Source: Mytilinidion resinicola
Taxonomy: Eukaryota > Ascomycota > Dothideomycetes > Mytilinidiales > Mytilinidiaceae
DNA: 64,000 nucleotides
Reading direction: 5' to 3'
Assembly: GCF_010093595.1 (NCBI RefSeq)
Contig: NW_022985457.1
Span: forward strand, 489,494 to 553,493
Every line of letters starts with the position of its first letter. The stretch's first letter is position 1. The notes under the pieces were generated by a model. That model had not been told where the DNA came from and ran no database searches. It was given only the letters and a program-made list of their open reading frames with translations. Shown piece after piece: positions 9,871-18,571 of this stretch. Both the position numbers and the translations under genes were made by a program.

Positions 9871-12075
9871 ATGGGCTGTAAGTCATTGCTATCCTGACCA
9901 AAGGAACTTAATGGAAACTAACTGTTTTGCTCCTATAGTCCGATTCCTCAATACCGTCATTGAGCGTGAGCAATATACCTACAATTCCACCTTCCTAATA
10001 GCTCACTGAACTCCACTCCAGCCTTCGTGCCCTTCATTCCTGAGGTATTACGAACCACAATCGCACGCACAATGTAGGAAGTCTGACAATGGGATAGGTG
10101 GCCGCGCCAGAGTCTAAGAAGATAGTGTTTAATCAACGGCTGATGTGGACGGCCTTAACCCTTCTCATTTTCTTGGTTATGAGCCAGATGCCCTTGTTCG
10201 GCATTGTCTCCTCAGGCAAGAACCTACTTCCCACCAGAGGGGAGGCAGATTCTAACAGGGCATGAACAGACTCTTCGGACCCGCTATACTGGCTCAGGCA
10301 AGAGAAATTGGACTCGCAGAAAAATCCATAGGCTGACTTAGTCGTGCAGAATGATGATGGCTAGTAATAGAGGAACGTTGATGGAGCTCGGAATCACACC
10401 AATCATATCGTCAGGAATGGTGTTCCAGGTATATTCCGTCTCTTTGCAAGCTTCAGGAGCATTCTACTAACACATGTATAGCTCTTACATGGAACTCAGA
10501 TGATTGAGGTTGATATGGATGTGAGCTATCTCGACAGTACTGATATATTCATATTTCTGACCTCTGTCAAAGAGCAAAGCGGACCGCGAACTGTACCAAA
10601 TAGCCCAAAAGGTGCGCAGCCCTGATATTTTTCGACGTCATCCTGCTGGCGTTACTGACTTTAAATTCTAGCTCTTGGCTATCATCCTCACTTTCGGCCA
10701 AGCATGTGTGTACGTGGCTTCGGGCCTCTACGGATCACCCTCCGACCTCGGTGCTGGCGTCTGCGTTCTTCTTGTCATCCAACTGATTGTTGCCGGATTG
10801 ATCGTCATACTCCTCGATGAACTGTAAGATCCACGGGTATTGATCACGGCATTCAGATTGCTAATATAAGTGTCTCCCAGACTCCAAAAAGGCTACGGTC
10901 TAGGGAGCGGTATTTCTCTCTTCAGTAAGCCAGCTGCAACCTATATTTTCTACGATAAACAACCACTAACGATAGTAGTTGCGACCAACATCTGCGAACA
11001 AATCGTCTGGAAAGCTTTCAGCCCAACGACTGTCAACACCGGACGTGGACCAGGTATGTAGGCTTCAGAGCACTCTCCATTATAGCGATGTTCATTATCA
11101 TTATAGAATTCGAGGGCGCGATTATTGCGCTTGTCCATCTCCTGATCACTTGGCCTGACAAGCAAATGGCACTCCGCGAAGCCTTCTACAGACAGAATCT
11201 ACCAAACATCGTGCAGCTTTTAAGCACTGTGTTGGTATTTGCTGTTGTTATCTACCTCCAAGGCTTCCGAGTGGAGATGTAAGAACCAGCACGTCAGCCT
11301 TAAGAACCAATCTAACACGTAGCAGTCCAGTCAAATCTGAGAAGCAGCGTGGAATGCGTGGATCCTATCCCGTCCGCCTCTTCTACACCTCCAACATGTA
11401 CGGTTCCGTGAACCACCACTCTCCCGCCCTTCAAGCTAACAAGCCCCAGGCCCATTATGCTCCAAAGCGCCCTCTCCTCCAACGTCTTCATGGTCTCTCA
11501 AATGCTCTTCCAGCGCTTCGACGACAATCTCTTTGTCCGCCTCATGGGCGTCTGGGAGGCCCGCGAAGGGTCCGGCCAGCTCTTCGCCACCTCGGGCCTC
11601 GCCTACTACATGTCCCCACCCCTATCCTTCACTGATGCCTTGCTTACCCCATTGCACACTTCGATCTACATACTCTACATGTTGGTTGCTTGTGCCGTGT
11701 TCTCAAAGACCTGGATCGAAGTGTCCGGCTCCGCACCGCGCGATGTGGCTAAGCAGCTCAAGGAGCAAGGGCTCATGATGGCTGGTCATCGTGACCAGAG
11801 CATGTATAGGGAGCTCAAGAGGGTGATCCCCACGGCTGCAGCGTTTGGCGGAGCCTGCATCGGGGCCCTTTCGATCATGAGCGATTTGCTGGGTGCGCTG
11901 GGGAGTGGGACGGGGATTCTGCTAGCTGTGACGTGAGTACTACTAGGTGGCCTAAGCTGTTTTGATCGAAGGTTGAGGTTCTAACAAACACGTTAGGATT
12001 ATTTACGGATACTACGAGACTGCTGCTAAAGAAGGCGACCTTGCTGGCCTCCAGGGACTGGTTATGGGCAGTTAA
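9871..12075 (+). CDS. SEC61: Sec61 protein translocation channel alpha subunit
   Basis: Fifteen exons were joined by frame: 9871-9877, 9939-9965, 10022-10044, 10098-10215, 10270-10297, 10350-10428, 10482-10520, 10573-10611, 10672-10823, 10881-10924, 10979-11053, 11107-11278, 11326-11397, 11450-11932 and 11997-12075. The sum is 479 codons, giving 478 aa, the normal Sec61 alpha length. The product is the ER membrane pore for co- and post-translational translocation. Signature stretches: MGFRFLN, PFNQ-like [79 protein letters not shown] and [13 protein letters not shown]. Start chosen because the 7-nt first exon completes the conserved N-terminus. Two neighbouring introns use GC donors (see the separate entry). 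Gene intact. Confidence 0.93.
10216..10349 (+). other. Two consecutive GC-AG introns around a 28-nt exon of SEC61
   Basis: Introns 10216-10269 and 10298-10349 both start GCAAGA after CTCAG, and both end AG. Only this reading yields the conserved [23 protein letters not shown] is the usual context of minor GC-AG introns, which U2 spliceosomes accept. Confidence 0.8.
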
Positions 12076-12339
12076 AAGGTATAAGTCGTCGAAGAATAAC
12101 GATTAGGAGTGTACCAAGTTTAGCAGTCGTTTGCTGCATAGCATGGGCATTTAAGCATGTTCGAAATGTGGGTTTGGAAAAGCTTTTGTGTCTTGAACGA
12201 ATCGTGATATTGGCTTTTGGGATACTTCGAGAAAAGTAGACATTGTTGTCCTGATCCAAGTACACGTGATATCGCTAGATGGGTTGAAGGGGATACTTGA
12301 ACAAGCAGCGAGAATCAGGCAGAAACCAAAAACGAAACA

Positions 12340-12469
12340 ACGCGTAGAGACCCGTTTTCAATCCAGTAATCCAATTAAGGATTGAAAGACCTCTGGATTG
12401 ATTAGATTGGATTAATTGGGTGTGGATTGACCGGCCGCCCGATGGACGGATTGAGAATTGGACGGATTG
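12340..12469 (+). repeat. Degenerate GGATTG/GATTGG-rich tract
   Basis: About 130 bp in which GGATT or GATTG recurs at least eight times with irregular spacing, ending beside the MFS fragment. It looks like decayed low-complexity DNA. No transcript-related feature seen. Confidence 0.5.
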
Positions 12470-12675
12470 CTGTCCATGCTGTTCGCCTTCTACCTCGCCG
12501 CTAATATCCGGCTCGCGACGCAGCGCTCCTACGCTGAGGTGCTAGTGTTGCGCTTCCTCCAGAGCACCAGCTGCAGTGAGACTATCGTACTGGGGTTTAG
12601 TGTAGTTTACAACGTCGCGACACCCGCTGTTGGCCGACGACTAGAGGGCTGTTGGCACAAGTATCTAGGGTAGAG
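12470..12675 (+). pseudogene. Fragment of an MFS (drug:H+ antiporter type) transporter
   Basis: One frame reads FAFYLAANIRLATQRSYAEV, then LVLRFLQSTSCSETIVLG and FSVVYNVATPAVGRRLEG. This resembles the helix 3-4 region of DHA1 transporters (AANIGLA.Q.SYAALMVLR.LQ.AGSSGTIALG...VVADI...). Key residues have changed: AGSSG has become TSCSE and the VVADI acid is lost. Nothing of the remaining ten or so helices is present and the frame closes at 12673. A decayed fragment is the best reading. The match was made by eye only. Confidence 0.45.
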
Positions 12676-12713
12676 CAAAGTAAGCATAGATCCCAAAAAA
12701 AGGAATAAAAAAG

Positions 12714-13010
12714 CCACCCTCTTCCGAGGGCGTAGCTGTCCCCACGAGGGTTTCCTTCCGTACTTCTTTCCCATCATCTTCACCGGCAATTGACTCTCGC
12801 TCCAAGGGCCTGCATCTCTTTACCAAGCATCACAAAAGATTAAGAAAGCGTAGCCTCTCACCTCCGCAAAAGCAGGACAAGCAAGCAGAAAACAAAAAAG
12901 AACATCTAAGGAGCAAAACACCACCCTCTTTCGAGGGTGTAGCCACCCCGGAGGGGTTTCTCTATGTCCGCCCGCCCGCGGTAATTTTCAATCCGTCATC
13001 TTAACCGGCG
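12714..13010 (+). repeat. Pair of diverged direct repeats carrying tandem hairpins
   Basis: Copy 1 (about 12714-12790) and copy 2 (about 12921-13010) share CCACCCTCTTyCGAGGG, then a second short stem, GGGTTTC, and CATCTTmACCGGC. Copy 2 folds as CACCCTC-TTTC-GAGGGTG (12922-12939) followed by ACCCC-GGA-GGGGT (12945-12957). Copy 1 keeps CCCTC-TTCC-GAGGG (12717-12730). Both copies follow A-rich stretches. Origin unknown. Confidence 0.55.
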
Positions 13011-13543
13011 TTCGCAGACGCCTCACGTACCAACTGCATACATCCTCTTCACCAGGCTTCCAAGCCTCTCTACTAACCAGGCCGCCCGAGTTGGTTCACG
13101 AAGGAATGCTGCCAACTTTTAACACCGAAGGTCGAGTCGAGAATCGAACCCGAGAGTCGAGCTCGAGACCAACTACAAGACCCAGGTGAGGTTTGTCGAC
13201 GGCAGTTATAAACTACCTCGCGAGGTAAATGCCTGGATCCGGCCGCGGGCTTACACTCGGTGTGGCCGATTTCCAACTGAGTTGCTGGGCAAATTAGTGA
13301 CATGGGTCGGAAAATTTGGAAATATATAGACCGACTGAGGAGAAGGTCACACGCTTGGGGATATCACATGCGGGAGCGCTTCACTTCACGTCACTCTTGC
13401 TCATCTCACCCGTGCGGTTCTTTCCCATCTGCCCCGGGTTCACTTCACCGAACGCTTCTCACCTGAAGTTTTTCGGCGCCCACAACAACGCGCATCACCA
13501 CGCGACGGCTAGTTTCCCAGCCAACAAAAAGGGAAGATGTAAA

Positions 13544-13708
13544 CAACCCACCTCCGTTCAACGGCGAGGAAAACGCCACGCAGCCACTACGTCACCTTCA
13601 CCACCGATAACCTTACAGAAATAGGGATCAGCCCACCCCTTTCAACGTCGAGAGAGACGCGTCGCACCCACCACCTTCATCACCGGTAACCCCGCAGGAA
13701 TAGGAATC
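13544..13708 (+). repeat. Tandem ~85-bp duplication
   Basis: Copies at about 13544-13628 and 13629-13708 align along their length (CCCACC…TTCAACG…CGAG…ACG…CACCTTCAtCACCG…TAACC…CAG.AATAGG). Roughly a quarter of positions differ. The ACCTTCA..ACCGG core also resembles the repeats at 12.7-13.0 kb, so all four may be related. An inverted repeat CTATGGC-GATG-GCCATAG follows at 13717-13734. Confidence 0.55.
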
Positions 13709-14049
13709 ACTGTTTTCTATGGCGATGGCCATAGCACCACCTACATAAAGCGATAGAAAGACGAAGGTAGCAGCTCCAACGCGGACCTGCGGAGGAGTCT
13801 CCGACATCTATCGCACGAGAGCCGACCATCCGATGATACCGCAGTTTGGAGGGAGTGTTCAGACTGTTCTTTCGTTGGCAATTTTCTGGCCCCTGGCTAT
13901 CACAGTGGGGAATACTTGGTGGAGTATGCGCTCTTCATGCCCAAGGCGTCGAGGAAGGTTATAGGGGAATGGGAGTGTTCCGCCGTCGAATTGGCGGGTG
14001 TTGACTCAAGCTCTAAACAAAACAATGTTCGAAGAAGTACCTACACCAT

Positions 14050-16275
14050 TCAAGCCATCCAGCTCATACTCGACCCAGCCTCATACCAATTGTCACTCAG
14101 ACCTAGGTCTAGATCTCCCCAAAGCTCATCATTTAGCAAGAACTCTGGCGCTGCAGACAGGTTAGACAGAGCGCCACCAGGGTCCAAATTTGGACTAAGC
14201 GTAGCGTCGAGTCCAACAGTCGTGCTTGAGGGTGCAACGGTCCCTAATCCACCGTTAGCCGATACATACTTGATAGCAAGCCGAAAATGGTGGGCAAAGA
14301 GTGTACCAATATCAATAGCAGGGGTAGGATGCGTGCACTCGGCATCAAAGAATTCTTCCTTCCAGCATCCAATAGCATCAAGCAATGGGCCACCCGAAAG
14401 ACGGTTCCTCACACGGAGAGAAATATTAATCGATCCATCGGGGTTGCGAAACACTTTATCGCTCTTCCACATCCTCTCCGCAAATGCCGCGTTTCTCTCT
14501 GCATAGTCCCCTTTCTGGACGGAACAAGACCGCGTAAAAACAACACCGGCGCGAAAGAGATTGAACCCGCGATTTTGGTCGAGATATCCTGCAAATGGGC
14601 CTCTGAGGATGCGAACCATGCTGGCCAAGCTCAACATTGTGGTTGCTACAAGGAACCTTGTGCACTGGCGGTGGAGGCCGTGCTCTCTGTCAAGGTCGCC
14701 GATCTGTTCGAGGACACTTGATATGGCGTTGAAGATTGAGATGCAAGATTGCATATCTAGGGTTGTTGCAGACTTGTAGAAGTGCATTACGACAAGTTCT
14801 TGACGAGCAGTGGCTATGTAGAGGCGGTCCCAGACTGAGCGAAAATCAGCGTATGCAATCGCATCGTGTACTTAGTCCTTACTCGATGGCGTTAGATTCT
14901 CTAAGCTATCTAACTCTGTATTGAATCCCTTCAAAAGCGCGTCCATTGTACGCTCCTGCTGCAGGGTCATTGTTAGAAGCCCAAGATCTAGTAAGGCTTT
15001 ATGGGCGCAGGTGATGATGTTACTGATTTGGTTTTGTATTCTTAATGTTGCCGGTAGCTTCTCAAGTAAGGTTTTGAAGTGACTTTGCTCGTTATATATT
15101 TCGTATGAAACCAAGTTTGCTTGCGCACTACCAAAGCAGGTCCTGATGTTACGATTAGCAATAGTAGCTACAGTCAGGGTTGGTTCCAGGATGGTATACC
15201 GTTGGTATGTAATGACAACATAAACCCACATCTCTGCTTTTCGCACAGGCTCCTGTTCAGGTGACTTGAGATATGTTTTTGAGAACTCTTGACTAAAAGT
15301 AGGTGCATGCAGACCACACTGCATCGCCATATGCATCAGAGTACCGCTAAGAAGAAAAGATGGATCACGATAGAATGGACCGGAAGGGAATGGCCAGTTG
15401 AGAAGAAGTATCAGGCCTTTAATACGCTCGATTGGTTTGCATCGAAGGATTATCGACTGAGCAGCTAGTTGAGTCACGGGTAGAGCTAAGGCTTGAGTAA
15501 GGGTAGGTTGCCGCGTGTATCTTCGAGATCCGATGGAGACAACGACCCAGAACAGAAATGGGGCATGCTGGTAGAACGTGTTTGGGGGGAGACTACGATC
15601 GAGGATTGGGAGCATGGAGTGATAGTCTTTGAAATATCTGCATTGTATTAACGCATAGTCTACCGAGAAGCGAGAAAGCTTACAATTCAAAGCAGTCATC
15701 AATGATGCCAGAGGCAAGCTCTATTCCATCAATAGTTCTCGAAAACGTCGGATCATTGTTAGCAGGTGGCTCATTACGACTTATTATCTTGGCTACAGGG
15801 TTCTGCGAGACGTCGGTATTCTCTTCCTGTCGTGGAGGCTGATGTGGAGGCAGAGCGTTTCCACTAGGGAGAGGATCTGCAGGTGCTGTTGGAGAAACAG
15901 ACAATAGCTGGCGTTTCAAAGCAGTAGTCTCTTCCTCAAGCTCCTGTAGCCGTCTATACAATACATACAATCAGCTTTGTGATAAAAGCGGGAGTGGTTC
16001 GATAGATAGGCATACTTCCGCTTATGCGTCCTCTTGAACGGTGCCGAAAAGACGCATGGGATCTTCAACCGGCAGCAGCGTGAGCAAGCTGGCGGGTCTA
16101 AGGTGCTTGCATCGCTTTCGCATCGCATCTGTTTTGGTACTGTCAGTTCACATGAAGTTAGTGATGGCGAAAAGCCGGATGCTTTCTGTCAGACCTTTTG
16201 CTGTCTGCATTCTGCGCATGCTGGTTTCTTTCGGACTGATGCGGATGGAGTCTGTTGAGGCTGACTAGCTTCCAT
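14050..16275 (-). CDS. Zn(II)2Cys6 fungal transcription factor, WAR1/LEU3-like cluster
   Basis: Five exons, 16275-16195, 16128-16016, 15953-15684, 15637-14883 and 14834-14050, give 667 aa. The DNA-binding cluster spans the first intron: CAECRQQK followed by MRCE, then CSRCCRLKIPC (residues ~17-50). This is the CX2CX6C…CX2CX6C pattern. The linker KRTHKRK is basic and a leucine-rich coiled coil follows (RLQELEEETTALKRQL, dimerisation). The middle-homology region continues with YFKDYHSMLPIL, PFLFWVVVSIGSRRY and a long helical part; the end (~600-667) is acidic and hydrophobic, as in an activation region. It probably regulates a small gene set from the nucleus. The target is unknown, but a CGG-type inverted repeat lies in the promoter it shares with the divergent GFA gene. 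Branch sites and donors (GTATGC, GTAAGC, GTAAGG) are good; only the first donor, GTCTGA, is unusual. Confidence 0.82.
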
Positions 16276-16817
16276 TCTGCCATAGTGGAAGCCAATTCAA
16301 TGTAAACTTGATGAAAGGAGAGAGAAGAAGAGTCGCAAGTTTCACTGGACCGAGATACGGTGTTAGAGATATGTGGCCACGGACCGATCACAGTTGAGTT
16401 GGGGAACCCTACCACGTCTGATTATCCCCGACGAAGCTGAGCGAGAGTCGGCCTTCTTTCGGACTGACTTTTTTGTGGACATCTTCTGATGCACAGTTAC
16501 GTTATCAAAAATGGAGACATATGCCTAAAGCATAATAATTATAGCTACGGAGAACCGCTATGTGCGGAAGGATACATCCCCAGCTAAGCATGCGTCAACC
16601 TAAAATGGAAGAAAATTTCCAAATCGGAAATCGGTCGATAGCCTATGTAGCGTTCCTTTTTAGTATACTCCGGTTCCGGAGCATAGCTTACTTGTACCAT
16701 ATATAGATATATTCATCGCATTCTTTCTCACCTACTCCTATTCACCACTTGTCGCGACATCAACAACGCCAGATACTAAATCCACACTTTTTACCCGTAC
16801 CAGAAGTACCCACCACC
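16276..16817. promoter_or_regulatory. Divergent promoter between Zn2Cys6 factor and GFA gene
   Basis: 542 bp between opposed starts. A TATA-like ATATATAGATATAT lies about 110 bp before the GFA-gene start. The Zn2Cys6-type site at 16668-16681 sits just upstream of it. Pyrimidine-rich sequence precedes the start at 16818. Confidence 0.45.
16668..16681. promoter_or_regulatory. CGG/CCG inverted repeat, candidate Zn2Cys6 operator
   Basis: CTCCGG and CCGGAG are separated by TT, so the half-sites are perfect. Paired CGG triplets are the usual target of Zn2Cys6 dimers. It is located near the TATA box of the GFA gene, beside a gene for such a factor. Binding is inference. Confidence 0.4.
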
Positions 16818-17345
16818 ATGGCCGCCACCGCCGATAAATCCAAGCCCTACATCCCTCTAGCTGGGGCCGCCGACGACGGCTGGTCGAAAGAAGACTCAGC
16901 GACAGCAACCTGCTTTTGCGGCGCCGTGCAGCTCGCTTTCCCCACCCAAGGCCCCGGCCTCGTCAGCACCTTTGTCTGCCACTGTACCGACTGCCGCAAG
17001 ATCACAGCGTCGATGTTCGCCTCCAACTTTACCATCGCCGACACACATCTCACCCATGTCCGCGGCCGCGACAACCTGAAAACTTACGCCCAATCGCGTA
17101 CCATCGCCTCGGGGAATCTGATGACCAACTACTTTTGCTCCACGTGTGGCACGCTCATGTATCGTGTTGGTGAGGGTTCCCCAGGATATAGCATCCTACG
17201 CATTGGTACCGTGGACGACTTCAATCTGCACGAGACGAAGCTGAAGCCGGAGCGTGAGATATATGTTAAGGACCGTTGCGGTTGGGTGAGCGCCGTAGAG
17301 GGCGCCCAGCAGTTTGAGGCACAGCGTACAAGGCAGAAGATTTAG
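16818..17345 (+). CDS. GFA/CENP-V-type zinc-binding protein
   Basis: An intronless 175-aa protein from the Kozak-like ATG at 16818; an in-frame ATG at 16749 would add 23 residues of low content. Motifs of the GFA (DUF636) fold are present in order: CFCGAVQ, FVCHCTDCRK, then SRTIASGNLMTNYFCSTCGTLMY and GWVSAVEG. Cysteine pairs CxC, CxxC and CSTC supply the two zinc sites. Family members include glutathione-dependent formaldehyde-activating enzymes and many proteins of unproven activity, so the substrate cannot be assigned. Likely cytosolic. It is divergent from the Zn2Cys6 factor, which may control it. No damage seen. Confidence 0.85.
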   Translation: MAATADKSKPYIPLAGAADDGWSKEDSATATCFCGAVQLAFPTQGPGLVSTFVCHCTDCRKITASMFASNFTIADTHLTHVRGRDNLKTYAQSRTIASGNLMTNYFCSTCGTLMYRVGEGSPGYSILRIGTVDDFNLHETKLKPEREIYVKDRCGWVSAVEGAQQFEAQRTRQKI

Positions 17346-17876
17346 TAGATAAAGCGCGCCGAATCGTACTATAAAGTACTATTCTAAATGATACTAATTC
17401 GGCATTGCAGCATTCCAGATAGTTTCCGTAGTCCCTTCTCTAACAGTTGATTTCATATCCAAATCCATCCGCAACACAAGCATGATTGATGTTCGAGCTC
17501 TGTATGATGGAAAATATTGATGGTGAAGGTGTTGGAGACAGAAATTGATCGCGGACCTAGAGTCACGTGACGCGCATGAACCTCAACCTAGAGTCTCTGA
17601 TCAATAGATGCCCACAAAGAGCTTTGGCGAACGACGTAAGGGTCTAGGACTACCCCGTACCATCCCACCATCTCTTAGCGTACCAATGATCGCTCAACGC
17701 AGTGCTGTGGTGCTTCCGCAAAACCTGGAATCCGAGCAGTGACATCATCAACACCATAACTGGTACAAAACCTCCAAGCAATACACCCTGTCTGCAACCA
17801 AAAGACTCACCAAACATAAAACCACACACCCTTAAAAGCCAAACAAAAACCCAATTGCAAGTTCTCGGTACCCAAC
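17346..17876. other. Intergenic region upstream of the small gene at 17877
   Basis: No supportable gene. It contains 3' sequence of the GFA gene, a TCACGTGAC word near 17562 and a C/A-rich tract just before the ATG at 17877, as expected of a promoter and leader. Confidence 0.45.
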
Positions 17877-18407
17877 ATGCCCGCAACCACCCGCTCCGTC
17901 GCCAAAAAGGACGCCTCCGCCTCCCAACTCCAGCAAACGCGGCAAGTAGAAAGCGAGGAGCAACATGCAAGTGCGAGTGCTCAGGTAAGACTAAGTCTAC
18001 TAGAATTCACTGCCCTGAGTTCCCCTTGAAGCGTTACCAACTCACTAGAGAGAATAACATCACGTGACTATATTCAACATTCCCTTCGCTTCGCATCCTT
18101 CTGATCCCCTTAATACCTACATGACCGCCATCTCCACGCCCTCCCTCCAAGCCTCTAACACCTCCAGGCCGGACTCAACCTCAACCTCCTCGGCGCCGTC
18201 TCCGGCATCTTCAGTGCCAAATCCAAGAAAACCACCAACAACAACCCGGACGGCTCATCCGTGAGCACAGAAGAGCGAGCCGAGCGCGGCCAAGCCTCCA
18301 GAAGAGCAGCCGGAAACGCGACTGCGATCGGCGCGGCGAATGCGAACAGCGGGCGGCGGAAGATGAAGGAGGTGCAGGCGGTCGATCATTTGGGGATTGA
18401 GGGGTGA
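17877..18407 (+). CDS. Small conserved hypothetical protein (two exons)
   Basis: Exon 1, 17877-17984, ends CAG before GTAAGA. Exon 2, 18168-18407, follows a 183-nt intron with a CTCTAAC branch site and CTCCAG acceptor. Frame is kept, giving 115 aa. The start MPATTRSVAKKDASASQLQQ leads to a Gln-rich helix, then GLNLNLLGAVSGIFSAKSKK, DGSS, TEERAERGQASRRAAGNATA and a basic end. I recall short unnamed ascomycete proteins with this LNLLGAVSG.FS.KS pattern, but no function is known. The codon-level sense of exon 2, with no long open frame of its own, supports a real gene. It has no signal peptide or clear membrane span. Confidence 0.6.
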
Positions 18408-18571
18408 AATAGTAATATGCAAAGAATGTACTTGTTAGACTAAAAATGGTGATGCTTTCCTGAATGCGAGCTTATGGGAAATGGTGGTATACAGTACTGA
18501 AACACCAAAGCCCTCTACATAGCCAAGAAATAACTAAGACGCTGTGTGAAAAACGAGGGATATGAGTGTGA

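Noticed and set aside
13120..13180. Possible tRNA on the minus strand (GGGTTCGATTCTC T-arm)
   Set aside because: A T-stem can be drawn, but no matching acceptor, D-arm or anticodon stem was found. At most a degenerate tRNA-like relic.
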